Of a DNA stretch of 48,936 nucleotides, positions 17,129-25,507 are shown one piece after another. Under the pieces are notes generated by a model. The model saw only the letters and a program-made list of their open reading frames with translations. It did not search any database and was not told the origin of the DNA. Position 1 is the first letter of the stretch, and the number at the start of each line of letters is the position of its first letter. Origin of the DNA: an uncultured Bacteroidales bacterium (GTDB lineage Bacteria > Bacteroidota > Bacteroidia > Bacteroidales > Muribaculaceae). The stretch covers positions 1-48,936 of the forward strand of contig CANOUR010000009.1 of assembly GCA_947570265.1 (NCBI GenBank), written 5' to 3'. Position numbers and translations under genes: made by a program.

Positions 17129-17171
17129 ATTGCATCCCCGCATCGAGCTGCGCCCGATGCGGGGATGCAAT
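17129..17171 (+). terminator. Long hairpin, probable terminator of the M6 gene
   Basis: ATTGCATCCCCGCATCG and CGATGCGGGGATGCAAT make a perfect 17-pair stem around AGCTGCGCC. It is followed by alternating TA rather than a T-run. It lies 88 bases past the M6 stop. The rest of the 17042-17440 spacer holds only the promoter at 17375-17406. Confidence 0.6.
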
Positions 17172-17374
17172 ATATATAAGAAGATACGCACTGCGATGCC
17201 GGACGATTGCCAGACAAATTTGCAAAAAAAATTAACGTTCAACCAAACCTTTTAGCGATTGAAACGTATATATAAGTGAACGCCGGTCAACCGGACCTCA
17301 CGACATTCAGGATCTGAACAACCGGACGACGATGCGACAAGTTCCACGACACCAAACTGATTTGTTAAATCTTT

Positions 17375-17406
17375 TTTGGTTAACTCTGTTAAAATTCATA
17401 TCTTTG
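17375..17406 (+). promoter_or_regulatory. Promoter of the OmpA-family gene
   Basis: TTTG at 17375-17378, 20 bases, then TATCTTTG at 17399-17406: perfect consensus and spacing. The leader is about 30 bases. Consistent with strong expression of a major outer-membrane protein. Confidence 0.75.
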
Positions 17407-17440
17407 TACCGAATATCATTAACGTTAATCACCATTTATT

Positions 17441-18589
17441 ATGAAGAAAGTTCTACTTTTTGCCGCAGCCGCAGCTTGTGTTGCCTCGGCAAACGCCCAG
17501 CAGCCCGTTGAGCATACGAATTTCGGGAGCAACTGGTCTCTCGGTGTGAACGGCGGTGTAACAACCCCCATGACACATCACGCATTCTGGGGAAGCATGC
17601 GCGGAACCTTCGGTCTCGACCTCCACAAACAGATCAGCTACGTCTTCGGAGTAGGCGTCGAAGGATATGCAGCCATCAACACCTCATCCTGGACTGAGAA
17701 CACTGCCGCATTCCGCAGCAACACAGCAATCGACCAGTCGTATGTAGGCGCATACGCCAACGTCAACCTCTCAAACCTCTTCCTCGGATACTCTTGCGAC
17801 TTCCGTCCCTTCGCTCTCCAGGCTATCGCCGGTGCCGGCTGGGGTCACGAATACTGGGCAAAATCCCAGAATGAAGACTGGAACTACTTCGCAACAAAAG
17901 TAGGCCTGTCAATCGACTGGAACGTAAATCCCGCCCTCACCCTCTCGCTCAAACCGAGCGTGGTCTGGAACATGAACGGTGGCAACATCGCACAGACAGC
18001 AGCAGGCTACAATGTCAACAACGCCACTTTCAACGCAGCCGTACAGGTGACCTACAACTTCGGCAAGGGATTCCCCTGCGTGACATGTCCTCCTGACATG
18101 AGCTCGGAAGTTGCCGCCCTCAATGCCCGCGTAAACGAACTCCGCGGCCAGGTTGACCAGGCCTCAGCTCAGGCAGCATCCAACGCACAGCGTGCCAACG
18201 CTCTCGCAGCCGAACTCCAGGCTTGCAAGAACCGTCAGCCCGAAGTTGTGAAGGAAGTAAACAACAACCTCAACTCTGTCCGCTACGTCTTCTACAAGAT
18301 CGGTAGCTCAGTGATCACCCCCGACCAGAAGCCCAACGTGGAAATGATCGCAGCCTACATGAAGAACCATCCCAACTCGAAGGTTGTCATCAAGGGTTAC
18401 GCTTCTCCCGACGGAAATCTCGAGAACAACATCAAGCTTGCCAACAAGCGCGCCCAGAGTGTAAAGGATGCCCTCATCAAGACCTACAAGATCAAAGCCG
18501 ACCGCATCGTAGCCGAAGGCGAAGGCATCGGCAACATGTTCAGCGAAGAAAGCTGGAACCGCGTATCAATCTGCACAATCGAGGACTAA
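17441..18589 (+). CDS. OmpA-family outer-membrane protein
   Basis: A 382-residue porin-like structural protein. A signal peptide (MKKVLLFAAAAACVASANAQ) is followed by an eight-strand barrel-type region (about 21-205, many aromatic alternating strands, e.g. NWSLGVNGG, YVFGVGVEGYAAI). A short CVTCPPD segment and an Ala/Gln-rich coiled linker (about 222-265) lead to a C-terminal OmpA domain (about 280-382) with the peptidoglycan-binding pattern VIKGYASPDGNLENNIKLAN and RAQSVKDALI. It anchors the outer membrane to the cell wall. A strong promoter lies at 17375-17406 and a textbook terminator at 18615-18647, so it is a single-gene unit. Confidence 0.95.
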   Translation: MKKVLLFAAAAACVASANAQQPVEHTNFGSNWSLGVNGGVTTPMTHHAFWGSMRGTFGLDLHKQISYVFGVGVEGYAAINTSSWTENTAAFRSNTAIDQSYVGAYANVNLSNLFLGYSCDFRPFALQAIAGAGWGHEYWAKSQNEDWNYFATKVGLSIDWNVNPALTLSLKPSVVWNMNGGNIAQTAAGYNVNNATFNAAVQVTYNFGKGFPCVTCPPDMSSEVAALNARVNELRGQVDQASAQAASNAQRANALAAELQACKNRQPEVVKEVNNNLNSVRYVFYKIGSSVITPDQKPNVEMIAAYMKNHPNSKVVIKGYASPDGNLENNIKLANKRAQSVKDALIKTYKIKADRIVAEGEGIGNMFSEESWNRVSICTIED

Positions 18590-18614
18590 TCCCTCCCGCA
18601 AACGCGATACCTCC

Positions 18615-18647
18615 AAGAGGATGGCCAACATGGCCATCCTCTTTTTT
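18615..18647 (+). terminator. Intrinsic terminator of the OmpA gene
   Basis: AAGAGGATGGCCA and TGGCCATCCTCTT pair perfectly over 13 bases with a 3-base loop, and the stem runs directly into TTTT. It lies 26 bases after the stop. Confidence 0.9.
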
Positions 18648-18685
18648 CATGCACACGGCCGGCGACCCCGACCGCAGCCCTGCGC

Positions 18686-18715
18686 TTGCCCTTTGCTGAA
18701 AAATTAGTAATTTTG
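18686..18715 (+). promoter_or_regulatory. Promoter of the SLC13 gene
   Basis: TTG at 18686-18688, 19 bases, then TAATTTTG at 18708-18715. The -7 box is a full match. The predicted leader is about 48 bases to the ATG at 18768. Confidence 0.6.
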
Positions 18716-18767
18716 CACGCATTTTTCGGACACGGTTCAACCAATCATCATCACATACTATTTATCT

Positions 18768-20255
18768 ATGCTGACTAACTATCACGGTTTTCATCTGATC
18801 GAGGCGCTTCACCTCAAGAAAGCGGCTCACCAATTCACCGCATCGCGATATTTCCGCATGGTGATATGCGCGATAATCGGTCTTGTCATGGCATGGCTCC
18901 CGACCGAATTCTATCACATCGACGGACTGACAGTCATCGAACAGAGGGTCATCGCCCTGTTTGTGTTCGCAGGCCTGATGTGGATCACCGAGGCAATGCC
19001 TGCATGGGGCACATCATTCCTCGTGATCGTGATAATGCTCCTGACAGTGAGCAACGCACCACTGTCGTTCTTCGACGTCGGTGAAGTCACAGGCGACTAT
19101 GGACGCCCGATCCCCTACAAAAACATCATGGCCGTATTTGCCGATCCCACGATCGAGCTGTTCATCGGCGGTTTTGTGCTCGCCATCGGTCTCACGAAGA
19201 CAGGCCTCGACATGTTCATCGCCAAAGTGCTTCTCAAACCGTTCGGCACCAAATCCGAGAACGTGCTCATGGGCTTCATTCTCGTCACTGCCGTGCTGTC
19301 GGCATTCGTCAGCAACACCGCCACTGCAGCCATGATGGTCGCATTCCTGGCTCCGGTGCTCAAATCTCTTCCCGCCGACGGCAAAGGCCGCATAGCCCTG
19401 GCAATGGCCATACCTATCGGCGCTAACATAGGCGGCATTGCCACCCCTATAGGCACTCCTCCCAACCTCATCGCACTCGGGTACCTGCAGGAACAGCTCG
19501 GCGTCACCATCAGCTTCGGCGAATGGATGGCCAAGATGGTCCCCTTCGTGGTGATCATGCTGCTCATCGGATGGATAGTCCTCCGCATCATGTTCCCGTT
19601 CAAGCAAAAAAGAATCGAGCTCGACATCAAAGGTGAGCTCAAAAAGCAGAAAGACACCTACATCGTTGCCATCACCTTCCTCGTCACCGTGTTCCTGTGG
19701 TGCTTCGGCGACCTGTTCAACCTTGGTCTCAACAGCTATATCATCGCCCTTATCCCTGTAGCGGTGTTCATAGTCGGCGGCATCTTCAACCGCCGCGACC
19801 TCGAACAGATCAACTGGGGCGTGCTCTGGATGGTGGCCGGAGGATTCGCACTCGGCGTAGCCCTCAACTACACTCGCCTGAGCAACCACCTTGTCGAGTC
19901 CATACCGTTCGCCACATGGCCATTCCTCATTGTCACAATCGTGGCCATGCTTGTATGCTTCGGATTTTCCAACCTCATAAGCCACTCTGCCACCGCGGCG
20001 CTTCTCGTGCCTGTCATCGGTGTGATCGCCGGTGCAATGCACTCGGCCACCGGCGATGCCGCCATACCGCGTCAGATGCTTGTTGCCGTGGCGTTGGCCG
20101 CCTCTGTATCTATGATCCTGCCGATCTCCACTCCCCCGAATGCAATCGCGCATTCAACCGGCTACATCGAGCAGAAAGATATGGTGAAAGTCGGCGTCAT
20201 CATCGGCATCGTGGGTCTTGTAGGCGGTCTGGGATGGCTCATGCTCGTATTCTGA
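18768..20255 (+). CDS. SLC13/DASS-family sodium:anion symporter
   Basis: A 495-residue inner-membrane carrier of the divalent anion:sodium symporter family, which imports C4-dicarboxylates, citrate or sulfate with sodium. About 11 hydrophobic segments are present. The inverted-repeat signature is visible twice: SNTATAAMM with ANIGGIATPIGTPPNLIAL (about 180-240), and SHSATAALLVPV with ISTPPNAIAHSTGYIEQ (about 405-470). The TPPN motifs in both halves fit the dicarboxylate/sulfate subgroup; the exact substrate cannot be set. A likely outer-membrane barrel gene starts 13 bases downstream, so the pair may move the same anion across both membranes (inference). Confidence 0.92.
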   Translation: MLTNYHGFHLIEALHLKKAAHQFTASRYFRMVICAIIGLVMAWLPTEFYHIDGLTVIEQRVIALFVFAGLMWITEAMPAWGTSFLVIVIMLLTVSNAPLSFFDVGEVTGDYGRPIPYKNIMAVFADPTIELFIGGFVLAIGLTKTGLDMFIAKVLLKPFGTKSENVLMGFILVTAVLSAFVSNTATAAMMVAFLAPVLKSLPADGKGRIALAMAIPIGANIGGIATPIGTPPNLIALGYLQEQLGVTISFGEWMAKMVPFVVIMLLIGWIVLRIMFPFKQKRIELDIKGELKKQKDTYIVAITFLVTVFLWCFGDLFNLGLNSYIIALIPVAVFIVGGIFNRRDLEQINWGVLWMVAGGFALGVALNYTRLSNHLVESIPFATWPFLIVTIVAMLVCFGFSNLISHSATAALLVPVIGVIAGAMHSATGDAAIPRQMLVAVALAASVSMILPISTPPNAIAHSTGYIEQKDMVKVGVIIGIVGLVGGLGWLMLVF

Positions 20256-20268
20256 AATCCATCATCAC

Positions 20269-21504
20269 ATGAACATGCGTCGAATATTGCTAACACTGTT
20301 CGCTCTCTGCTCCATGGCAGCGGCGACAGCCCAGACAGCCAAGGTAGGCAACGTCAACTTCAAATTCTACGGCCGCATCCGTGCCGACCTGTTCTATAAT
20401 TCACGTGCCAACGAAGAAACCGTCGACGGTCTCTTCTACATGTATCCCAAAGACCACAGCTACGACGCCGACGGCAACGACCTCAACGCCACCCCGCAGG
20501 GCAACTTCTACTCGCTCTACACCCGGGTGGGCGTCGACATCGGCGGAGTGAAAATCGGCAAAGCCATGGCCACGGCAAAGATCGAAGCCGACTTCCGCGG
20601 AAGCGGAACTACTCTCGGAGTAGTGCGTCTGCGTCAGGCCTACGTGAATCTCGACTGGGGCAAATCATCTGTGCTCATCGGCCAGACATGGCATCCGCTC
20701 TTCGGAGAAGTGTCGCCGAGCGTGCTCAACCTCAGCACAGGCGGACCGTTCCAACCGTTCAACCGCAGCCCGTTGGTGCGCTACCGCTTCAAAGCTCCAT
20801 GCGGAGTCATGGCCACGGCAGCAGCCGTGTGGCAGTCGCAATACAATTCAGCCGGTCCCGAAGGTAAAAGCCACAATTACCTTAAAAATGGCATGATCCC
20901 CGAATTCTATGCCTCAGTCGACTATGTCGGACACGACTGGATCGTAGGCGCCGGCATTGATGTGCTCAGCCTTCGCCCACGCAAGCAGTCAGAAGTTGAC
21001 GGCAAGATCTACAAGGTGCATGAGCGCGTCACATCTGTCTCGGCCGAAGCCCATGCCAGATACAAGGCACGCAACTGGCAGGTATCGGGAAAGACTGTCT
21101 TGGCCAACAACCTCACTCATTGCTCGATGCTCGGTGGATTTGCCGTCACTGACATGGACACCCGCACCGGCGAACTCGACTACACACCTCTGCGCCATTC
21201 AATGTCGTGGCTGAACTTCACATATGGCAAGAAATGGCAGCCCGGACTATTCCTCGGCTACCTCAAGAGCCTCGGCACAGGAAAGGAGATCACAGGAGAT
21301 ATATATGGCATCGGCACTAACGTCGACCAGATTGTCAACCTCAGTGCCCAGATCTCCTACAACCTTCCCCATTGGAAAATCGGCATCGAGGCCACTCCCT
21401 GCTGGGCGTGGTACGGCTCGGTCAACAAAGCCAACGGACATATCGAAGACACCCATTCCGTAGCCAACTTCCGAATACTCGGTGTAGCCATGTTCACATT
21501 CTGA
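20269..21504 (+). CDS. Outer-membrane beta-barrel protein, porin-like
   Basis: A 411-residue protein with a signal peptide (MNMRRILLTLFALCSMAAATAQ). It then shows many short alternating strands ending in aromatic residues (VNFKFYGRIRADLFYNSR, GNFYSLYTRVGVDIGG, ATAKIEADFRGS), and the final residue is Phe (ILGVAMFTF), the normal terminal signal for barrel insertion. It resembles the Bacteroidota porin-like or DcaP-like group in style, but I cannot name a family with confidence. It starts 13 bases after the SLC13 carrier and is surely cotranscribed with it, so a role as the outer pore for that carrier's anion is plausible. A hairpin at 21528-21571 follows the stop. Confidence 0.85.
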   Translation: MNMRRILLTLFALCSMAAATAQTAKVGNVNFKFYGRIRADLFYNSRANEETVDGLFYMYPKDHSYDADGNDLNATPQGNFYSLYTRVGVDIGGVKIGKAMATAKIEADFRGSGTTLGVVRLRQAYVNLDWGKSSVLIGQTWHPLFGEVSPSVLNLSTGGPFQPFNRSPLVRYRFKAPCGVMATAAAVWQSQYNSAGPEGKSHNYLKNGMIPEFYASVDYVGHDWIVGAGIDVLSLRPRKQSEVDGKIYKVHERVTSVSAEAHARYKARNWQVSGKTVLANNLTHCSMLGGFAVTDMDTRTGELDYTPLRHSMSWLNFTYGKKWQPGLFLGYLKSLGTGKEITGDIYGIGTNVDQIVNLSAQISYNLPHWKIGIEATPCWAWYGSVNKANGHIEDTHSVANFRILGVAMFTF

Positions 21505-21527
21505 CAATACCCCTTTTTGACCACAAA

Positions 21528-21571
21528 AAACGCCGCAATGGAGCGAATAATTTCGTAACTTTGCGGCGTTT
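21528..21571 (+). terminator. Hairpin spanning the porin end and the ilvA promoter
   Basis: AAACGCCGCAA (21528-21538) and TTGCGGCGTTT (21561-21571) pair perfectly over 11 bases around a 22-base loop. The right arm shares its first three bases with the -7 box of ilvA (21556-21563), so the same DNA may end one transcript and begin the next. Confidence 0.5.
21556..21563 (+). promoter_or_regulatory. -7 box of the threonine dehydratase gene
   Basis: TAACTTTG is a full -7 match followed by GCGGCG. The predicted transcript starts only about 20 bases before the ATG at 21588. The box lies partly inside the hairpin at 21528-21571. Confidence 0.6.
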
Positions 21572-21587
21572 AAATCACACAAATGTC

Positions 21588-22793
21588 ATGACAGAGGAAA
21601 TAGCTATCAGCGAAGTGTATAACGCAGCCCGTGTACTCGACGGAGTCGTGCGCCACACCCGCATCATCGGCCCGACCAAACTCAGCTCAGAGACCCAGGT
21701 CTATCTCAAGCCCGAAAACCTGCAGCACACCGGCGCATTCAAGCTCCGCGGCGCTTACTACAAAATCTCACAGCTCACACCCGAGGAAAAAGAACGCGGC
21801 GTGATCGCCTGCTCTGCCGGCAACCATGCACAGGGCGTCGCCTACGGCGCCACACGCAACGGCATCAAGTCACTCATCTGCCTCCCCGCCGGCGCTCCAA
21901 TCTCAAAAATCGAAGCCACAAAGCGCCTTGGCGCTGAAGTGTGCCTCGTTCCCGGCGTCTACGACGACGCTTACGAACGCGCCGTACAGCTCCAGCAAGA
22001 GAAAGGCTACGTGATGATCCACCCGTTCGACGATGTCAAAGTGATCGCCGGACAGGGCACCATCGGCCTTGAAATCCTCGAGGAGATGCCCGATGTAGAG
22101 GCAATCGTGGTGCCTATCGGCGGCGGCGGCCTCATCGCCGGAATAGCCTTCGCCGTCAAATCGCTCAAACCGAATGTAAAAGTATATGGCGTGCAGGCCG
22201 CAGGCGCACCCTCGATGGCCGAATCGGTCAGCAAAGGCGAGCGCATACATCTCGACAGCGTGTCGACCGTTGCCGACGGCATTTCAGTGAAAGAGCCGGG
22301 AGTCAACACATTCGAAATGTGCCAGCGCTATGTCGATGAGATCGTCACCGTGAGCGAAGACGAGATCGCCGCAGCGATCCTCGCGCTCATCGAGCAGCAG
22401 AAACTCGTGTCGGAAGGCGCCGGTGCTGTCTCTGTCGCAGCCGTGATGTTCGACAAACTGCCTATAAAGGGCAAAAAGACCGTATGCGTCGTGTCGGGCG
22501 GCAATATCGACGTCACAAGCCTCAGCCGCGTCATCACCCGCGGTCTCGTGAAGAGCGGACGCAACACAACCATCACCCTCGACCTCCGCGACGTGCCCGG
22601 ACAGCTCTCACGCGCATGTGCCGTCATTGGCGAGAACGGTGGCAACATCCTGTCGGTGTTCCACGAACGCAATGTCGCAGGCACACCAATCGCCAGCGCC
22701 CTGTTGCGCATTGAAATGGAGACACGCAATGCCGACCACATCGCACAAATACGCAAAGCGCTCACCGAAGCCGGTTTCGAGCTTGTCGGCTGA
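21588..22793 (+). CDS. ilvA: Threonine ammonia-lyase (threonine dehydratase) with ACT domain
   Basis: A 401-residue PLP enzyme that deaminates threonine to 2-oxobutanoate, the first step of isoleucine synthesis; it may also act on serine. The PLP lysine lies in HTGAFKLRGAYYK (about residue 52), with SAGNHAQGVAYG and the phosphate-binding PIGGGGLIAG further on. A single C-terminal ACT domain (about 330-401, ITLDLRDVPGQLSRACAVIG) suggests allosteric control by an amino acid. The length of about 400 with one ACT domain fits the shorter TdcB-like/IlvA2 class, not the 510-residue E. coli IlvA with two domains. The start is the ATG at 21588 (MTEEIAISEVY); the open frame continues upstream through the porin end and is ignored there. 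Isoleucine formation would finish with the aminotransferase at 10857-11879. Confidence 0.93.
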   Translation: MTEEIAISEVYNAARVLDGVVRHTRIIGPTKLSSETQVYLKPENLQHTGAFKLRGAYYKISQLTPEEKERGVIACSAGNHAQGVAYGATRNGIKSLICLPAGAPISKIEATKRLGAEVCLVPGVYDDAYERAVQLQQEKGYVMIHPFDDVKVIAGQGTIGLEILEEMPDVEAIVVPIGGGGLIAGIAFAVKSLKPNVKVYGVQAAGAPSMAESVSKGERIHLDSVSTVADGISVKEPGVNTFEMCQRYVDEIVTVSEDEIAAAILALIEQQKLVSEGAGAVSVAAVMFDKLPIKGKKTVCVVSGGNIDVTSLSRVITRGLVKSGRNTTITLDLRDVPGQLSRACAVIGENGGNILSVFHERNVAGTPIASALLRIEMETRNADHIAQIRKALTEAGFELVG

Positions 22794-22824
22794 CACTCCC
22801 CCAACTAAACAACCCGGATAGACA

Positions 22825-22852
22825 GCGGGGCGCTCAATCATGAGCGCCCCGC
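22825..22852. terminator. Bidirectional terminator between ilvA and ackA
   Basis: GCGGGGCGCTCA and TGAGCGCCCCGC pair perfectly over 12 bases with a 4-base loop. It lies between convergent genes. Confidence 0.85.
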
Positions 22853-22878
22853 AACATTTTATCGGATATTTCTGACTA

Positions 22879-24072
22879 TCACTTCACGAGTGCCGCTGTG
22901 TCACGCGCGATCATCAGCTCCTCATCGGTAGGAATGACAACCACTTTCACACGCGACGCATCCGTAGAGATCACAGCTTCCTTGCCACGCACCTTGTTGG
23001 CCTCGAGGTCAATCTCCACACCCATGAAACCGAGCGGCGCACACACATCGGAACGCAGACCGGTCTGGTTCTCTCCGACACCGCCTGTGAACACGATCAC
23101 ATCCACGCCACCCATCTCGGCTGCATAAGCGCCGATATACTTGGTGATGCGCAGCTGATACATGTCAAGAGCCAATGTAGCTCGCTCGTTGCCAGCCTCG
23201 ACAGCAGCCTCGATCTCGCGCATGTCATTGCTCATCTCGGTCACACCGAGCACACCGCTCTCTTTGTTTATCAGCTTCATCAGCTGATCTACATTCATAT
23301 TATAGCGACCCATCAGGAATGCGAGCGCTCCCGGATCGACATCGCCGGTGCGGGTGCCCATCATCAGACCCTCGGTGGGAGTGAGACCCATAGTGGTGTC
23401 GACACTCTTGCCTCCGTCCACTGCTGTGATCGAGCCACCGTTGCCGATGTGGCATGTGATCATCTTCACTTTCGACAGATCCAGACCAAGGAATTCGGCA
23501 GCGCGCTGCGACACATAGCGGTGGCTCGTGCCGTGGAATCCATAACGGCGCACACCGTCTTTCTCATAATATTTGTAGGGCAGCGGATACATGAACGCCT
23601 TTGCCGGCATCGTCTGGTGGAAAGCCGTGTCAAACACACCGACCTGAGGCACATTGGGCATCAGTTCCGTGATGGCGTCGATGCCTGTCATGTTCGCGGG
23701 ATTGTGAAGCGGAGCTATGTCATAGCACTCCTTGATCTTGTCCTTCACCTCATCGGTGATGAGCACGCTCGAGTTGAACTTCTCACCGCCGTGCACCACA
23801 CGGTGACCCACCGCCTCAATCTCGTCATAGCTCTTGATGCAGCCTTCGGCGGGATCTGTCAGCAGATTCAGAATGGCACGGATGGCCTTCACATGATCGG
23901 CATGTCCGAGTTCGATTATAGCCTTTGAACCGTCAGCCTTCTTGTATTTGAGAAATGCGTCGTCGAGGCCGAGCTTCTCTGCACCACCTTCGGCGAGAGT
24001 TTCTGATGTTGCTGAGTCAATCAGCTTGTATTTCACCGACGAGCTGCCGGAATTTAGTACGAGGATTTTCAT
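22879..24072 (-). CDS. ackA: Acetate kinase
   Basis: A 397-residue cytoplasmic enzyme that converts acetyl phosphate and ADP to acetate and ATP, the energy-yielding end of acetate fermentation. It has the family signatures NSGSSSVKYKL at the N-terminus, GHRVVHGG (about 87-94), GFHGTSHRYVSQRA, HIGNGGSI (nucleotide and phosphate contacts) and FTGGVGENQ near 325. The length is normal. It overlaps the upstream pta gene by four bases (the ATGA arrangement at 24069-24072), so the two are made from one message. Confidence 0.98.
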   Translation of the reverse strand: MKILVLNSGSSSVKYKLIDSATSETLAEGGAEKLGLDDAFLKYKKADGSKAIIELGHADHVKAIRAILNLLTDPAEGCIKSYDEIEAVGHRVVHGGEKFNSSVLITDEVKDKIKECYDIAPLHNPANMTGIDAITELMPNVPQVGVFDTAFHQTMPAKAFMYPLPYKYYEKDGVRRYGFHGTSHRYVSQRAAEFLGLDLSKVKMITCHIGNGGSITAVDGGKSVDTTMGLTPTEGLMMGTRTGDVDPGALAFLMGRYNMNVDQLMKLINKESGVLGVTEMSNDMREIEAAVEAGNERATLALDMYQLRITKYIGAYAAEMGGVDVIVFTGGVGENQTGLRSDVCAPLGFMGVEIDLEANKVRGKEAVISTDASRVKVVVIPTDEELMIARDTAALVK

Positions 24073-25088
24073 TTGCCGTTGTTTTTCAGGCCGATAGCCT
24101 GGTTACATGTGATGATGATTGTCTTGAAAATATCTTCGGGGAAGCATCCGCGCGACAGATCGTTGACCGGAGCGGCCAAACCCTGAAGGATCGGGCCTAC
24201 AGCCTCTACATTGCCAAGACGCTGAACAAGCTTGTAGGCAATGTTGCCGACTTCGAGCGAGGGGAACACCAGCACATTCGCACGGCCGTTGAGCGGCGAC
24301 TGAGGTGCCTTCTGGTTGGCAACACCGGGCACAAGTGCGGCATCGGCCTGCAACTCACCGTCGAGAATCAGTTCGGGGTCGAGCTGATGGGCGAGTTCAG
24401 TGGCGCGTATCACGCGATCGACGCTGTCGCTCTTCGCACTGCCTTTGGTCGAGAAACTGAGTATAGCCACCCGGGGTTCTATGCCGGCGATGTCGCGTGC
24501 GGTCTTGGCCGATGCCACAGCGATCTGCGCAAGCTCCTCGTCTGTCGGCTCGGGCACAACGGCGCAGTCCGCAAACACAAGCATGCCGTCGGTACCGTAG
24601 GGCAGACCCTCGGGGAGCAGCATCAGGAACGCACCGCTCACCACCTTTATGCCGGGCATTGTCTTCAGCACCTGGAACGCTGCACGGAGCACATTGCCCG
24701 TGGTGTTCATCGCACCGGCCACCATGCCGTCGGCGTCGCCGGCCTTTATCATCAGGCAGCCGAGATAGAGCGAATTGGCAGCGGTCAGACGCGACTGTTC
24801 CTCGGTCATTCCCTTGCTCTTGCGAAGCTCCAGCAAAATCGGAGCATAACGGTCAATGACCTTTTCGTCGCTCGGATCGACGATCTGAGCCTGCGCGATG
24901 TTCTCAAGCTTAAGATCCTTGGCCATGTCGAGCACTGCTTTGGGCTCACCAACCAAAATCACCTTGGCTATACCCTCCTTGATAATCCTGTCGGCAGCCG
25001 TGAGGGTACGCGGCTCAAGCCCTTCGGGAAGCACGATGCGCTGAGGCATAGCCTTGGCCTGCTCCGTAAGCTTTTCAAATAGTCCCAT
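24069..25088 (-). CDS. pta: Phosphate acetyltransferase
   Basis: A 339-residue enzyme that makes acetyl phosphate from acetyl-CoA. It is the short Pta type without the N-terminal regulatory domains of the 700-residue E. coli enzyme. Recognisable parts are MPQRIVLPEGLEPRTLTAAD, DGMVAGAMNTTGNVLRAAFQ, GIKVVSGAFLM and GRANVLVFPSLEVGNIAYKL. It is the first gene of the pta-ackA operon, with a four-base overlap to ackA. A perfect promoter lies upstream at 25124-25155. Confidence 0.97.
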   Translation of the reverse strand: MGLFEKLTEQAKAMPQRIVLPEGLEPRTLTAADRIIKEGIAKVILVGEPKAVLDMAKDLKLENIAQAQIVDPSDEKVIDRYAPILLELRKSKGMTEEQSRLTAANSLYLGCLMIKAGDADGMVAGAMNTTGNVLRAAFQVLKTMPGIKVVSGAFLMLLPEGLPYGTDGMLVFADCAVVPEPTDEELAQIAVASAKTARDIAGIEPRVAILSFSTKGSAKSDSVDRVIRATELAHQLDPELILDGELQADAALVPGVANQKAPQSPLNGRANVLVFPSLEVGNIAYKLVQRLGNVEAVGPILQGLAAPVNDLSRGCFPEDIFKTIIITCNQAIGLKNNGK

Positions 25089-25123
25089 GATATGTATTGA
25101 TTATTCGGTTAAGATTCTACCCA

Positions 25124-25155
25124 CAAATTTAGCCATTCGCCGCCACACCACCAAA
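25124..25155 (-). promoter_or_regulatory. Promoter of pta-ackA
   Basis: On the minus strand, TTTG at 25155-25152, 20 bases, then TAAATTTG at 25131-25124: perfect consensus and spacing. The leader is about 30 bases before the ATG at 25088. Confidence 0.75.
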
Positions 25156-25272
25156 AAAAACGCATTCCCGCCACTGACCGCCTTCCAATGGCGGCGAATT
25201 GCATCACCACGGCGAACCATCGGCGCTCCTGCATTGTTTGATGATTATCAACGTTCCAACATTTTACGCATT

Positions 25273-25440
25273 ATGGCATCCGACAAAAACAAACGCAACA
25301 ACAAGATCTGGCTCACCGTTGGAGTGGTGGTGCTGATCGCGCTACTGATCATCTGGCTCACCTTCGCTTTCATGACAGGCGACACCGACGTTGCAGCAAG
25401 CATGAATTTCGCCGCATTCATCGACACATTCCGCGCCTGA
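25273..25440 (+). CDS. Small single-pass membrane protein
   Basis: 55 residues. A charged N-terminus (MASDKNKRNNK) is followed by one transmembrane helix (IWLTVGVVVLIALLIIWLTF, about 12-31) and a polar tail (FMTGDTDVAASMNFAAFIDT). The positive-inside rule puts the N-terminus in the cytoplasm. No family is recognised. Support comes from the clean membrane-protein plan, the isolated position between pta (divergent) and a terminator-like hairpin at 25467-25496, and the lack of a competing gene. I see no consensus promoter directly upstream, so it could be weakly expressed. The open frame extends to 25054 but the upstream part overlaps the pta promoter and reads as noise. Confidence 0.6.
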   Translation: MASDKNKRNNKIWLTVGVVVLIALLIIWLTFAFMTGDTDVAASMNFAAFIDTFRA

Positions 25441-25466
25441 CATGCAGCCACATGGCATTCTGTCAG

Positions 25467-25496
25467 AAAAAATCGCTAACTTAGCAGCGATTTTTT
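25467..25496. terminator. Terminator hairpin with a -7-like loop
   Basis: AAAAAATCGCT (25467-25477) and AGCGATTTTTT (25486-25496) pair over 11 bases, and the right arm itself supplies a T-run, so it can end transcripts in either direction. The loop region holds TAACTTAG, one mismatch from a -7 box. The next gene starts 12 bases downstream. Confidence 0.7.
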
Positions 25497-25507
25497 AAGC
25501 TACCTTC

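Noticed and set aside
19014..20153. Minus-strand frame of 379 codons opposite the SLC13 gene
   Set aside because: It is very rich in His, Asp and Glu, the typical complement of a membrane-protein gene, and has no family match.
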